Shown: positions 30,555 to 40,826, counted from the stretch's first letter. The stretch is 64,000 nt of DNA from Lepas anatifera (GCA_034440635.1 JAOTON010000383.1:62001-126000), one strand, 5' to 3'. The notes: a model not told the origin generated them from the sequence alone. Numbers and translations: made by a program.

Positions 30555-33347
30555 TTAAGTCGGGAATGAATACATCAGATCAGCCCAATGACGATCTATG
30601 TTATTCTTGAAGCAGTTCGTGGATTGGGATTCGACGACCCAGTCCGGGAGACCGTTCCAATCTCTTACAGTGCGCACCCCGAAGTGGTTCCTCCGTGCCC
30701 TGGATACTGCTTGCGGTTTCCCAACCTTGAACCTGTGTCCACGTGTGGTACCGACTGGAGGGTCTAGAAAGAATTCCTCCTTACGCACTCCAAGCTGGCC
30801 CTGCATGATCTTGTAGATGACGATCATGTCACCCCTCTTGCGCCTAAACCAAAGCGATGGCAGCTTGAGGGTACGAAGTCGATGCTCGTAGTCCAGGTCT
30901 CGCAAGGCGGGGACCAGCTTGGTGGCACGGCGTTGGACTCTCTCTACCAAAAGCTGGTCCGCCTTGTTAAACGGGCCCCAAACCACATTGGCGTACTCCA
31001 GGTGGGGTCGCACTAAGGCCTTGTACAAGAGAGGCAGCACATGCTGGTCCACTTGAACAAATGTCCTTCGAATTGCTCCAAGGATCTGGTTGGCTTTTGA
31101 AACAGCTGCAGCAGCATGTCTGCGGTACTTGAGCTGGTCGTCTACAAAAACACCAAGATCCTTTTCGATGGTTACCGAAGCCAGCTGATTTCCGCCCATC
31201 TCATAGACTTGATGCTGGTTGTTGTGCCCAAGGTGGAGCAGACTGCATTTGGAGATGTTGAACGGTAAGAGCCACCTCACAGACCAGGACTCAAGCTTGT
31301 GTAGATCTTCCTGTAGAGCTCTAGCATCAGTTTGACTGCCCACCTCCCTGAACACTTTTGCATCATCGGCAAAAAGGCGAATACTGCTTCCAAGTTCATC
31401 AGGCAGGTCGTTAATGAAGAGCACAAATAATGTCGGGCCCAAGACCGATCCCTGTGGGATGCCACTTGTTACTGGTGACCAGTCAGAAAGTGCGCCGTTC
31501 ACTCTAACTCTTTGCTTTCTGCCAGTAAGAAAGGCCTGGATCCAGCGGAGGATGTTGCCTCCTACACCCATGCTGCTCAATTTCAAGATAAGTCGCTTGT
31601 GTGGCACGGAATCGAAGGCCTTGGCAAAGTCCAAATAGGCAATGTCGACTGGGAGACCATCTTCAATCACTCTCGTCCAGCTCTCCAAGCAGCTCAGTAG
31701 CTGGGTTGTACAAGACCTGCGAGGAACGAAACCATGCTGAGCGTTGCTCATCTGGCCAGATTCCACCATATGGGCAAGAAGCACATCTCGGACAAGGGAT
31801 TCCATCACTTTTGAAGGGACCGATGTAAGGCTCACTGGTCTATAATTCGACGGACTGCTTCGGTCACCCTTTTTATAAATCGGTACTACTTCAGCAGCCT
31901 TCCAGTCACCAGGAAGCCTACCAGCCGTGAGAGACTTCCTGTAGATGGAACACAGGGGAAAGCTCAGTGATCTAGCTGCCTCTTTCAGTACCCGAGGTGG
32001 TATGCTGTCAGGTCCAGGCGAAGAAGACGGTTTCAGTGCAAGGAGTTTGGATTCAACCATGGTCGGTGTGAGGTCAACATCTTCCACAGTTTGAACATTA
32101 TCTCCAGGATGGACATGCGGAAGCTCCATACCAGCTTGCTCCACAGTGAAAACACTACTGAAGAAAGCAGATAGGGCTTCAGCTTTCTCAGTATCACTGG
32201 ATGCCACTGACCCGTCGAGTCCTTGGAGGTCCTGAACTCGATCTCTGCATTTGACCTGTGAGCGAGTGTAGGACCAGAAGGCCTTTGGATTGTCTTTAAC
32301 CTGACTGGCTATATTCTTTTGGTGACTCTTACGAAGCCGTCGGGATAATCTCCTGAGGTCGTTCCGCTTCCTCTTGTAAGTGCTCCATTGCCTGCTCTTG
32401 TCTGTCTCAGTTGTCGCAGTCTTCACGTTGTGCCACATCCTTTTCTTCTCCTTGACAATTTTCAGAGCTGTTCTGTTAATATAAGGTTTATGATTCTTCC
32501 GTCTGGATGGCTTGAGAGGTATGCATTCCTGCATCATAGCTCGAACAACTGTCAGAAAGTGATCGTATTCCTGTTCCAGATCAAGATTTGAGGCTGCCTG
32601 CCAGTCTACCTCCTGTGCTATTTCCCTCATTTTGTTATAATCACCCCTGGAAAGAGCTAGTTGGGGGCGGTCTAGCATCTGCCTGGACTTCTTTTCACAG
32701 GACAACCTCATCTTAAGGCACAAGTGGTCGCTGCTGCCAAGACCTGGTAGGTAGCTCATTTCTCTTATAGTTGCTTCATCCTGGGAAAAGACCAGGTCAA
32801 GAATGTTTGGCTGCTCTCCTTGTCGATACCTGGTTGGCTCAGAGACATTCTGAATGAGGAAGCAGTCTCTTACAGTTTCCAAGAAGACATGCGAAATGTG
32901 GGCTGGGGGATCAGTGGACATCCCTACCTCCCAATCAATATTTGGGAAGTTGAAGTCACCCACAATGATAACATTTTTGGGCTTTGTTGACATAACCATC
33001 TTGATAAGGCTGCAAAGTTCAAGGTTATTTTGGAGAGTGCTGTTGGGGCTTCGGTACACACAGCCAGCCAGGAGGGACTGGCGCCCAGTCAGCTCAATCT
33101 GAACCCAGATGTGCTCTGTGAATGCTTCCCCAGGAAATTGAACTTCTCTGCAGTGGAGGTCTTCCCTGACAAACACTGCCAGTCCTCTAATGGAACCAGG
33201 TCCAAATCTTGGAGTCAACGGGTCAAAATTTAGGTACATGTTATAGCCAGGAATCACAAAGCAGGCAGGCAAAATTGGTAAATGACGGGCCTTTGGTAGC
33301 ACTTCTGAGATGAGGACAATTTCTAGCTTTTCATGAGCAGCTAGCAT
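30555..33347 (-). CDS. CR1 ORF2 (copy 1): EEP endonuclease and RT
   Basis: An uninterrupted frame of 930 codons from the first ATG (33347), with the stop at 30555. The EEP domain (residues 1-230) has ISEVLPKARHLP, GDFNFPNIDWE (about 130) and SSDHLCL (about 202). The RT has NYRPVSLTSVPSKVMESLV, QHGFVPRRSCTTQLL, DFAKAFDSVPHKRL (about 570), GIPQGSVLGPTLFVLFIND and FADDAKVF (about 657). There is no RNase H, as usual for CR1. The conserved first EEP strand (LYTNADQFLNK) lies upstream of this ATG in the same frame, directly after the ORF1 stop, so translation probably starts earlier than 33347 or reads through the TGA. All catalytic residues look intact. Confidence 0.93.
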   Translation of the reverse strand: MLAAHEKLEIVLISEVLPKARHLPILPACFVIPGYNMYLNFDPLTPRFGPGSIRGLAVFVREDLHCREVQFPGEAFTEHIWVQIELTGRQSLLAGCVYRSPNSTLQNNLELCSLIKMVMSTKPKNVIIVGDFNFPNIDWEVGMSTDPPAHISHVFLETVRDCFLIQNVSEPTRYRQGEQPNILDLVFSQDEATIREMSYLPGLGSSDHLCLKMRLSCEKKSRQMLDRPQLALSRGDYNKMREIAQEVDWQAASNLDLEQEYDHFLTVVRAMMQECIPLKPSRRKNHKPYINRTALKIVKEKKRMWHNVKTATTETDKSRQWSTYKRKRNDLRRLSRRLRKSHQKNIASQVKDNPKAFWSYTRSQVKCRDRVQDLQGLDGSVASSDTEKAEALSAFFSSVFTVEQAGMELPHVHPGDNVQTVEDVDLTPTMVESKLLALKPSSSPGPDSIPPRVLKEAARSLSFPLCSIYRKSLTAGRLPGDWKAAEVVPIYKKGDRSSPSNYRPVSLTSVPSKVMESLVRDVLLAHMVESGQMSNAQHGFVPRRSCTTQLLSCLESWTRVIEDGLPVDIAYLDFAKAFDSVPHKRLILKLSSMGVGGNILRWIQAFLTGRKQRVRVNGALSDWSPVTSGIPQGSVLGPTLFVLFINDLPDELGSSIRLFADDAKVFREVGSQTDARALQEDLHKLESWSVRWLLPFNISKCSLLHLGHNNQHQVYEMGGNQLASVTIEKDLGVFVDDQLKYRRHAAAAVSKANQILGAIRRTFVQVDQHVLPLLYKALVRPHLEYANVVWGPFNKADQLLVERVQRRATKLVPALRDLDYEHRLRTLKLPSLWFRRKRGDMIVIYKIMQGQLGVRKEEFFLDPPVGTTRGHRFKVGKPQAVSRARRNHFGVRTVRDWNGLPDWVVESQSTNCFKNNIDRHWADLMYSFPT

Positions 33348-33422
33348 AATCAGTTCATCACGTTTATTTAGAAATTGATCCGCATTTGTATATAGTGCTA
33401 GAAAGTCACCCGAGCGATCATG

Positions 33423-34614
33423 TCACTGCTGGGTGCTCAAGGCTTGACGTTGCTGATCAGGGCCTGCCGGGGCTGATGCTGGAGCTGAAGTTGGCGCCAC
33501 ATCAGCGCTAGGGGCAACCAGTCCTTCCCCCGTTCCCAGGTTATTGGTGGGGGCTGCCTGCCCTGGAGGCAAACCGGCTGCCAATGCAGGCGCACCAGCC
33601 AAGGGATCTCCCCCTCCATCACGTCCCAAGGTACCTGGCTCCCGCAAAAAGGCAGCAGACATGGCAAGAGTAGTTGACGGTTGACCAGATGCCACTGATG
33701 AAGCAGCAGAAGCCTGTCCAGCACCCCGACCCTGTGTCCTGCCTCGTTGACGATGGGAGTCCGACCCAGGAACCATCACAACCTTACCATTCCGGATCAT
33801 CAGGTTCCTCTCACCATTCCCTCTCCTCGCCTTCAGCTCGTCCCTCAGAAGTTTTGCAGCCTCCCTTTCAGCCCGTGTGAGATCCGGGTTGATGTAGAGG
33901 CTGCTCCAGCCTGAGCTGTATTGAAGATTCGGAGCTGCCCTGATCACATCCCACTTGACTGCCTCAGAGTCAAATGTGACCATAAGCAGTCTAGGCTTGT
34001 CTTGAACCTTTCTTCCAATGCGGTGAGAGGACACAACCCGAGCATTCAGATGAAGCTCATCCCTAAGGATCTTCATTAGGGTTTCCATATCCTTGTCAGA
34101 ACATTCCTGGCGGCTGCTACCCTGAGGCTCTGGCAGATTGTGAACCACAGCATTATACTTACGTCTTTCTTTTTCAAGCAGTTCCATGGCTGGCTCCTTT
34201 GGGATTGACTCAAGTTTGGTGCTTAGAGTGGATATGACATCCTTGCAAGAGCCCTTGACGATGTCCGCAAATGAAGGCTTGCTGGTGTCGAGACCTGAGT
34301 GGTTGATTTGGACTGACTGCTCTTTCACTGCCTCAAGAAGATCCTTCTGCTGCAAGGAAACCTTATCCAAAACAGCTTTCTGATCCGCAATGTACGAGTT
34401 GAGAGACGATGCTTGGACAGAGGAGATACTTTGGAGTGTTTCAAGTTTCTGGCTTATCTCCCTGTTCAGAGCCTTAGCTCCAGGGTTGGGCAAGGAATCA
34501 CGACACTTGCAGCAGATCCAAAAGAGCCCTTTGTGTTTTTCTAGGGCCCTAAGTGCTGCCAGTTGTAGAGACTGGCACTTTGCATGATACCAGGAGAAGC
34601 AAATGTCACAGCGA
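33423..34614 (-). CDS. CR1 ORF1 (copy 1), 5' truncated in the PHD finger
   Basis: The coding sequence runs from the element's truncated end (CDICFSWYHAKC) to a TGA at 33423-33425 with no frameshift. Visible parts are the second half of a PHD-type zinc finger (CDICFSWYHAKC, FWICCKC), a long charged coiled coil (ALNREISQKLETLQSISS) and an RNA-binding-like domain (RRKYNAVVHNLPE, VVSSHRIGRKVQDKPRLLMV). It ends in a Pro/Ala-rich tail (LSTQQ at the stop). LINE ORF1 proteins with PHD fingers occur in CR1-like elements of several invertebrates. The frame upstream of 34614 belongs to E1 and is accidental. Confidence 0.85.
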
Positions 34615-35185
34615 GTTGTAAGTTGTATAGTAATTGTCTCACTAATATTATCAGAACAGTCCGTAAACTTTATTATCAAAGGAAACTGGAAGAAGAAAAA
34701 TCTGATCCTAAGAAACTCTGGGCTACATTACTCACTGTTTGTCACAAAAACAAAACTAAAAATTGCTGCACCGGTTCAATTCAATGTCGACGATCATTAC
34801 ATAAGCGACCCTGTTCATATTGCAGATGGGTTCAATGATTACTTCTCTACAGTAGCAGCAAAGCTTGATAATTCTCTCCCACAGTCCACTTCAGATCCTC
34901 ACCAGTACCTGGGTGAGCCAACTCCACAACGCTTTCAATTCCATATGGTAAATACTGAATATGTTCAAAAGCTTGTTGCATCCCTTGGTAATAAAGGACC
35001 TGGATATGATGGAATTAGCTCGAAAATTCTTAAATTAATAATCCCTGTCATTTCACCACAAGTCACGTATTTGTTCAACCTTTGTCTCTACAAAGGGGTA
35101 TTTCCAGATGAATTTAAAACTGCACTTGTTGTTCCTATCCTCAAATCTGGAAACCAATTTAAATTCACAAATTATCGCCCCATAT
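34615..35185 (+). pseudogene. L2-like element E1, ORF2 second segment
   Basis: The linker between endonuclease and RT continues (LTNIIRTVRKLYYQRKLEEEK, then in a shifted frame VDDHYISDPVHIADGFNDYF) into the RT fingers (GPGYDGISSKILKLIIPVI and VVPILKSGNQFKFTNYRPIS). It stops where CR1 copy 2 is inserted. Same order as in E3 at 55900-56400. Confidence 0.75.
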
Positions 35186-35284
35186 CCTACCTTAGGTTAC
35201 CTTAGGTGTACGGGACTTTCTGAGGCACGCCAGGTGCCTGTCTTGCCCGTTCTCATCGAGCTCAGTACAGGTAATGTTTCTAGA

Positions 35285-38077
35285 CTAAGTTGGGAATGAA
35301 TACATCAGATCAGCCCAGTGACGATCTATGTTGTTCTTGAAGCAGTTCGTGGACTGGGATTCGACGACCCAGTCCGGGAGACCGTTCCAATCTCTTACAG
35401 TGCGCACCCCGAAGTGGTTCCTCCGTGCCCTGGATACTGCTTGCGGTTTCCCAACCTTGAACCGGTGTCCACGTGTGGTACCGACTGGAGGGTCTAGGAA
35501 GAATTCTTCCTTACGCACTCCGAGCTGACCCCGCATGATCTTGTAGATGAAGATCATGTCACCCCTCTTGCGCCTATACCAAAGCGATGGCAGCTTGAGG
35601 GTACGAAGTCGAAGTTCGTAGTCCAGGTCTCGCAAGGAGGGGACCAGCTTGGTGGCACGGCATTGGACTCTCTCTACCAAAAGCTGGTCCGCCTTGTTAA
35701 ACGGGCCCCAAACCACATTGGCGTACTCCAGGTGGGGTCGCACTAAGGCTTTGTACAAGAGAGGCAGCACATGCTGGTCCACATGAACAAATGTCCTTCG
35801 AATTGCTCCAAGGATCTGGTTGGCTTTTGAAACAGCTGCGGCAGCATGTCTGCGGTACTTGAGTTGGTCATCTACAAAAACACCCAGATCCTTTTCGATG
35901 GTCACCGGAGCCAGTTGATTTCCGCCCATCTCATAGACTTGATGCTGGTTGTTGTGCCCAAGGTGGAGCAGACTGCATTTGGAGATGTTGAATGGTAATA
36001 GCCACCTCTCAGACCAGGACTCAAGCTTGTGTAGATCTTCCTGCAGAGCTCTAGCATCGGCTTGACTGCCCACCTCCCTGAACACTTTTGCATCATCGGC
36101 AAAAAGGCGAATATTGCTTCCAAGTTCATCAGGCAGGTCATTAATGAAGAGCACAAATAACGTCGGGCCCAGGACCGATCCCTGTGGGATGCCACTTGTT
36201 ACTGGTGACCAGTCAGAAAGTGCGCCATTCACTCTAACTCTTTGCTTCCTGCCAAGAAGAAAGGCCTGGATCCAGCGGAGGATGCTACCTCCTACTCCCA
36301 TGCTGCTCAATTTCAAGATAAGTCGCTTGTGTGGCACAGAATCGAAGGCCTTGGCAAAGTCCAAATACGCAATGTCGACTGGGAGACCATCTTCAATCGC
36401 TCTTGTCCAGCTCTCCAAGCAGCTTAGTAGCTGGGTTGTACAAGACCTACGAGGAACAAAACCATGTTGAGCGTTGCTCATCTGGCCAGATTCCACCATA
36501 TGGGCAAGAAGCACGTCTCGGACGAGGGATTCCATCACTTTCGAAGGGACCGATGTGAGGCTCACTGGTCTATAATTCGACGGACTGCTTCGGTCACCCT
36601 TTTTATAAATCGGTACAACTTCAGCAACCTTCCAGTCACCAGGTAGCCTACCAGCCGCAAGAGACTTCCTGTAGATGGAACACAGGGGAAAGCTCAGTGA
36701 TCTAGCTGCCTCTTTCAGTACCCGAGGTGGTATGCTGTCAGGTCCAGGCGAAGAAGACAGTTTCAGTGCAAGGAGTTTGGATTCAACCATGGCCGGCGTG
36801 AGGTCAACATCCTCCACAGTTTGAACATTATCCTCAGGATGGACATGTGGAAGCTCTATACCAGCTTGCTCCACAGTGAAAACACTACTGAAGAAAGCAG
36901 ACAGGGCTTCAGCTTTCTCAGTATCACTGGATGCCACTGACCCGTCGAGTCTTTGGAGGTCCTGAACTCGATCTCTGCATTTGACCTGTGAGCGAGTGTA
37001 GGACCAGAAGGCTTTCGGATTGTCTTTAACCTGACTGGCTATGTTCTTTTGGTGACTCTTACGAAGTCGTCGGGATAATCTCCTGAGGTCGTTCCGCTTC
37101 CTCTTGTAGGTGCTCCATTGCCTGCCCTTGTCTGTCTCAGTTGTCGCAGTCTTCACGTTGTGCCACATCCTTTTCTTCTCCTTGATAATTTTCAGAGCTG
37201 TTCTGTTAATATAAGGTTTATGGTTCTTCCGTCTGGATGGCTTGAGAGGTATGCATTCCTGCATCATAGCTCGAACAACCGTCAGAAAGTGATCATATTC
37301 CTGTTCCAGATCAAGATTTGAGGCTGCCTGCCAGTCTACTTCCTGTGCTATTTCTCTCATTTTGTTATAGTCACCCCTGGAAAGAGCTAGTTGGGGGCAG
37401 TCTATCATCTGCCTGGACTTCTTTACACAGGACAACCTCATCTTAAGGCACAAGTGGTCGCTGCTGCCAAGACCTGGTAGGTAGCTCATTTCTTTTATAG
37501 TTGCTTCATCCTGGGAAAAGACCAGGTCAAGAATGTTTGGCCTCTCTCCTTGTCGATACCTTGTTGGCTCAGAGACATTCTGAATGAGGAAGCAGTCTCT
37601 TATAGTTTCCAGGAAGACATGTGAGATGTGGGCTGGGGGATCAGTGGACATCCCTACCTCCCAATCAATATTTGGGAAGTTGAAATCACCCACAATGATA
37701 ACATTGTCAGGCTTTGTTGACATAACCATCTTGATAAGGCTGCAAAGTTCAAGGCTATTTTGGAGAGTGCTGTTGGGGCTACGGTACACACAGCCAGCCA
37801 GGAGGGACTGATGCCCAGTCAGCTCAATCTGAACCCAAATGTGCTCTATGAATGCTTCCCCAGGAAATGGAACTTCTCTGCAGTGGAGGTCTTCCCTGAC
37901 AAACACTGCCAGTCCTCTAATGGCATCAGGTCCAAATCTTGGAGTCAGTGGGTCAAAATTAAGGTACATACTATAGCCAGGAATCACAAAGCAGGCAGGC
38001 AAAATTGGTAAATGACGGGCCTTTGGTAGCACTTCTGAGATTAGGACAATTTCTGGCTTTTCATGAGCAGCTAGCAT
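35285..38077 (-). CDS. CR1 ORF2 (copy 2): EEP endonuclease and RT
   Basis: Again 930 codons with no interruption, ending in WADLMYSFPT as in copy 1. All motifs of copy 1 are present (GDFNFPNIDWE, SSDHLCL, DFAKAFDSVPHKRL, GIPQGSVLGPT, FADDAKVF). The two proteins differ by scattered substitutions only. The 25 sense codons between the ORF1 TGA and the first ATG are also conserved here (one F/L difference). This copy has the better claim to have been active, although its ORF1 carries a frameshift. Confidence 0.93.
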   Translation of the reverse strand: MLAAHEKPEIVLISEVLPKARHLPILPACFVIPGYSMYLNFDPLTPRFGPDAIRGLAVFVREDLHCREVPFPGEAFIEHIWVQIELTGHQSLLAGCVYRSPNSTLQNSLELCSLIKMVMSTKPDNVIIVGDFNFPNIDWEVGMSTDPPAHISHVFLETIRDCFLIQNVSEPTRYRQGERPNILDLVFSQDEATIKEMSYLPGLGSSDHLCLKMRLSCVKKSRQMIDCPQLALSRGDYNKMREIAQEVDWQAASNLDLEQEYDHFLTVVRAMMQECIPLKPSRRKNHKPYINRTALKIIKEKKRMWHNVKTATTETDKGRQWSTYKRKRNDLRRLSRRLRKSHQKNIASQVKDNPKAFWSYTRSQVKCRDRVQDLQRLDGSVASSDTEKAEALSAFFSSVFTVEQAGIELPHVHPEDNVQTVEDVDLTPAMVESKLLALKLSSSPGPDSIPPRVLKEAARSLSFPLCSIYRKSLAAGRLPGDWKVAEVVPIYKKGDRSSPSNYRPVSLTSVPSKVMESLVRDVLLAHMVESGQMSNAQHGFVPRRSCTTQLLSCLESWTRAIEDGLPVDIAYLDFAKAFDSVPHKRLILKLSSMGVGGSILRWIQAFLLGRKQRVRVNGALSDWSPVTSGIPQGSVLGPTLFVLFINDLPDELGSNIRLFADDAKVFREVGSQADARALQEDLHKLESWSERWLLPFNISKCSLLHLGHNNQHQVYEMGGNQLAPVTIEKDLGVFVDDQLKYRRHAAAAVSKANQILGAIRRTFVHVDQHVLPLLYKALVRPHLEYANVVWGPFNKADQLLVERVQCRATKLVPSLRDLDYELRLRTLKLPSLWYRRKRGDMIFIYKIMRGQLGVRKEEFFLDPPVGTTRGHRFKVGKPQAVSRARRNHFGVRTVRDWNGLPDWVVESQSTNCFKNNIDRHWADLMYSFPT

Positions 38078-38150
38078 AATCAGTTCATCACGTTTATTTA
38101 GAAATTGATCCGCATTTGTATATAGTGCTAGTAAGTCACCCGAGCGATCA

Positions 38151-39870
38151 TGTCACTGCTGGGTGCTCGAGGCTTGACGTTGTTGATCAGGGCCTGCCGG
38201 GGCCGATGCTAGAGCTGAAGTAGGCACCACAGCAGCATGAGTGGCAATCTGTCTTTCTCCCGTTCCCAGGTTGTTGGTGGTGGCTGCCTCCCCTGGAGGC
38301 AAACCAGCTGCCGATACAGGCGCACCAGTCAGGGGATCTCCCCTCCATCACGTCTCGAGATACCTGGCTCCCTCAAAAAGGCAGCAGACATGGCAAGTTG
38401 CTGACCAGATGCCACTGATGAAGCAGCAGAAGCCTGCACAGCACCCCAACTCTGTGTACTGCCTCGTTGACGACGGGAGTCTGACCCAGGAACCATCACA
38501 ACCTTACCATTCCGGATCACCAGGTTCCTCTCGCCATTCCCTCTCCTCGCTTTTAGTTCATCCCTCAGAAGTTTTGCAGCCTCCCTTTCAGCCCGGGTGA
38601 GATCCGGGTTGATGTAGAGGTTGCTCCAGCCTGAACTGTATTGAAGATCCGGAGCTGCCCTGATCACGTCCCACTTGACTGCCTCAGAGTCAAATGTGAC
38701 CATAAGCAGTCTAGGCCTGTCTGGAACCTTTCTTCCAATGCGGTGAGAGGACACAACCCGAGCATTCAGATGAAGCTCATCCCTAAGGATCTTCATTAGG
38801 GTTTCCATATCCTTGTCAGAACATTCCTGGCGGTTGCTACCCTGGGGCTCTGGCAGATTGTGAACCACAGCGTTATACTTGCGTCTATCTTTTTCAAGCA
38901 GCTCCATGGCTGGCTCCTTTGGGATTGACTCAAGCTTGGTGCTTAGAGTGGATATGACATCCTTGCAAGAGCCCTTCACGATGTCCGCAAATGAAGGCTT
39001 GCTGGTGTCGAGACTTGAGCGGTTGATTTGGGTTGACTGCTCTTTCACTGCCTTAAGAAGATCCTTCTGCTGCATGGAAACCTTATCCAAAACAGCCTTC
39101 TGATCTGCAATGTACGAGTTGAGAGACGATGCTTGGACAGAGGAGATACTTTGAAGCGTTTCAAGTTTCTGGCTTATCTCCCTGTTCAGAGCCTTAGCTC
39201 CAGGGTTGGGCAAGGCATCACGGCACTTGCAGCAGATCCAAAAGAGCCCTTTGTGTTTTTCTAGGGCCCGAAGTGCTGCCAGTTGTAGAGACTGGCACTT
39301 TGCATGATACCAGGAGAAGCAAATGTCACAGCGAACGCCGTCATCATTCTGCGTGACAGCATTGCCACACGTCTTGAGGGGACCCCCATTACAATACGTG
39401 CCATCGCTGCTAGCATCACTCGATGAACGTGAAGGTGTTCCAAAGGGCTTGAACGCACTCTGATCTAGCCTCCCTACTGGTTTGTCAACCTCCTCTTGCT
39501 TCCTAGAATCTAGAAGTTGTTGATTAGAGTCGAGCATTTGTGTTTGGCACAGACCATGAGATGGTGGACCTGCGCCGAAGTTTTCTGTGGCTGAAACATT
39601 GCTCCCCAAGTCAACTACATTTCCTGTAACACCTGCACAGGTATTGGATGGCAGAGTATTCTGATCCTTACCTTGCCCTTGAACAGCAGATCTTGAAGCA
39701 CAATCACTTATAACTTCACCCGAATTACACTGTGCTCTGAGAGAAACACTCTCGTTGTTTTTATCATCGTACCTATATTTGTCACCACGCGCTATCGGCT
39801 GCGACGAATGCTGGCGCACGTCTTCGGTTTGAATTCTTCGTCGAGGCGGAGGCGTTCGAGTCGTAGACAT
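38151..39870 (-). pseudogene. CR1 ORF1 (copy 2), frameshifted near the C-terminus
   Basis: I start it at the ATG at 39870 (MSTTRTPPPRRR). A Ser/Asn-rich leader precedes a PHD-type zinc finger (CGNAV, CDICFSWYHAKC, FWICCKC), a coiled coil (EISQKLETLQSISSVQASSL) and an RNA-binding-like domain (LPEPQGSNRQECSDKDMETL, SSHRIGRKVPDRPRLLMV). Relative to copy 1 the frame shifts near 38340 (RRDGGEIP then stop at 38329). The Pro/Ala-rich tail to the TGA just before ORF2 is read in another frame. It gives the full N-terminus missing from copy 1. Confidence 0.82.
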
Positions 39871-40098
39871 CGTGCGCACCTAGCGGATAGAATTAGTCTT
39901 GATGATTTGCTTCAGAATTTAGCACAAAGTCATCATTATTTGTCCCTCAGGATTAATTTAACGCCAAAAGGAAAAAAAAACAAATAAAGCAAAAGCCTAG
40001 CTTGAGGTAAAGCTCGATGAGAAGTAGGCAAAACAGGACAAGGATCGGAGCGCCAATAGCACGTCCGTCTCCGACGGCAGCTCAATCCACTCCCAATC

Positions 40099-40400
40099 CT
40101 TCCTGTTCTTGCAAAAGTATTCGAAAAATTTTGGGAGCCCAGCTCACTGAATACCTGTCTGAAATTAACTTGCTGTACAAAAACCAATTTGGATTCCAGA
40201 AAAAACACAGCACATACATGCCAATTGCCTTATTGTATGATGATATAACTGCTGCTCTTGCCTGTTGCAATATACCTTGATTTCAGTCGTGCTTTCGACA
40301 CAGTAAATCACGGAATTCTTTCTAAATTAAGGTTTTGGGGTATTCAGGATACCACTTTAAAATTTTTTCAATCATATCTTTCCAATCGAGCACAAATAAA
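40099..40400 (+). pseudogene. L2-like element E1, ORF2 third segment (RT palm)
   Basis: RT coding resumes with LPVLAKVFEK, then in a shifted frame LGAQLTEYLSEINLLYKNQFGFQKKHSTYMPIAL and, after another shift, IYLDFSRAFDTVNHGILSKL and LKFFQSYLSNRAQI. The first catalytic D (YLDFS) is present. Homology ends near 40400, before the FADD box. The rest of E1 is not found in the window. Confidence 0.75.
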
Positions 40401-40816
40401 AAAACACCTTCCTCGAGAAGACGTGTGGTGCGATTCTGCAGTGAATTTTGCCGCTTAACTTCGGATTTTTCGCTTAAAATTGGTTGAGCGTGCTTACCCA
40501 GCCCACTCGTTGAAGTTCTAAGCCCTTTTTGCTCGGAGTTTCCTGGGTGGGCTTAGTTGGAAGTGATATTCCGTTGTAAGTGTGCATCTGGGTGTTTGTC
40601 CTTGAAGCGTCATTTTTGCCCCTTGTTTTGTTTATGTTTGTGTATCTGTGCTTAGGGTTGTGCTTATCGTGTGTTGCTTTACCCCTCTGTTTACAATGGG
40701 CTGTATTTAGAGGTTTCCCATCCTTGCGAGGGATTTCTGGAGGTTTATAGCTGAGGCTTGGTCTGAACTTGGAGGTATTTTTGTCCGTCGTCTCCATTTT
40801 GTGTCACGAATCCAAT
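40401..40816 (+). other. Unclassified flank left of the ISL2EU element
   Basis: Between the end of E1 and the ISL2EU terminus there is no recognised domain. A minus-strand open frame (40797-40474, starting METTDKNTSKFR, Lys/Thr-rich, 107 codons) starts just left of the insertion site. It could be the start of an unknown element's ORF1 whose 5' UTR was split by ISL2EU, or chance. Confidence 0.35.
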
Positions 40817-40826
40817 AGACCCTTTC
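40817..40826 (+). repeat. ISL2EU terminal inverted repeat, left
   Basis: AGACCCTTTC, exact inverse of 45362-45371. GTGACGTCA follows at 40841-40849. Confidence 0.85.

Larger units (their letters stand above)
30454..34614 (-). mobile_element. CR1-like non-LTR retrotransposon, copy 1 (5' truncated)
   Basis: A minus-strand LINE of about 4.16 kb inserted in E1 ORF2. Its 3' end at 30454 carries a short repeat tail (CCTAAGGTAA units) shared exactly with CR1 copy 2. Its 5' end at 34614 falls inside the ORF1 PHD-finger codons: homology with copy 2 stops after GCGA and E1 sequence follows. ORF2 is open throughout. Copies 1 and 2 agree at almost all positions, so the family was active recently. Confidence 0.9.
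35186..40098 (-). mobile_element. CR1-like non-LTR retrotransposon, copy 2 (near full length)
   Basis: Minus-strand LINE of about 4.9 kb in E1 ORF2, 571 bp of host sequence away from copy 1. It has the same 3' tail and an uninterrupted ORF2. Its ORF1 is complete at the N-terminus and there is about 230 bp of 5' UTR. The right edge is placed at about 40098, where E1 RT coding resumes (LPVLAKVFEK near 40100); it is uncertain by about 10 bp. No long target duplication is seen, as usual for CR1. Confidence 0.88.

Noticed and set aside
40474..40797. Minus-strand 107-codon Lys/Thr-rich frame (METTDKNTSK) as a gene
   Set aside because: No domain, no homologue in the window and no clear upstream signals because ISL2EU interrupts the DNA just upstream; kept only as a remark in the flank entry.
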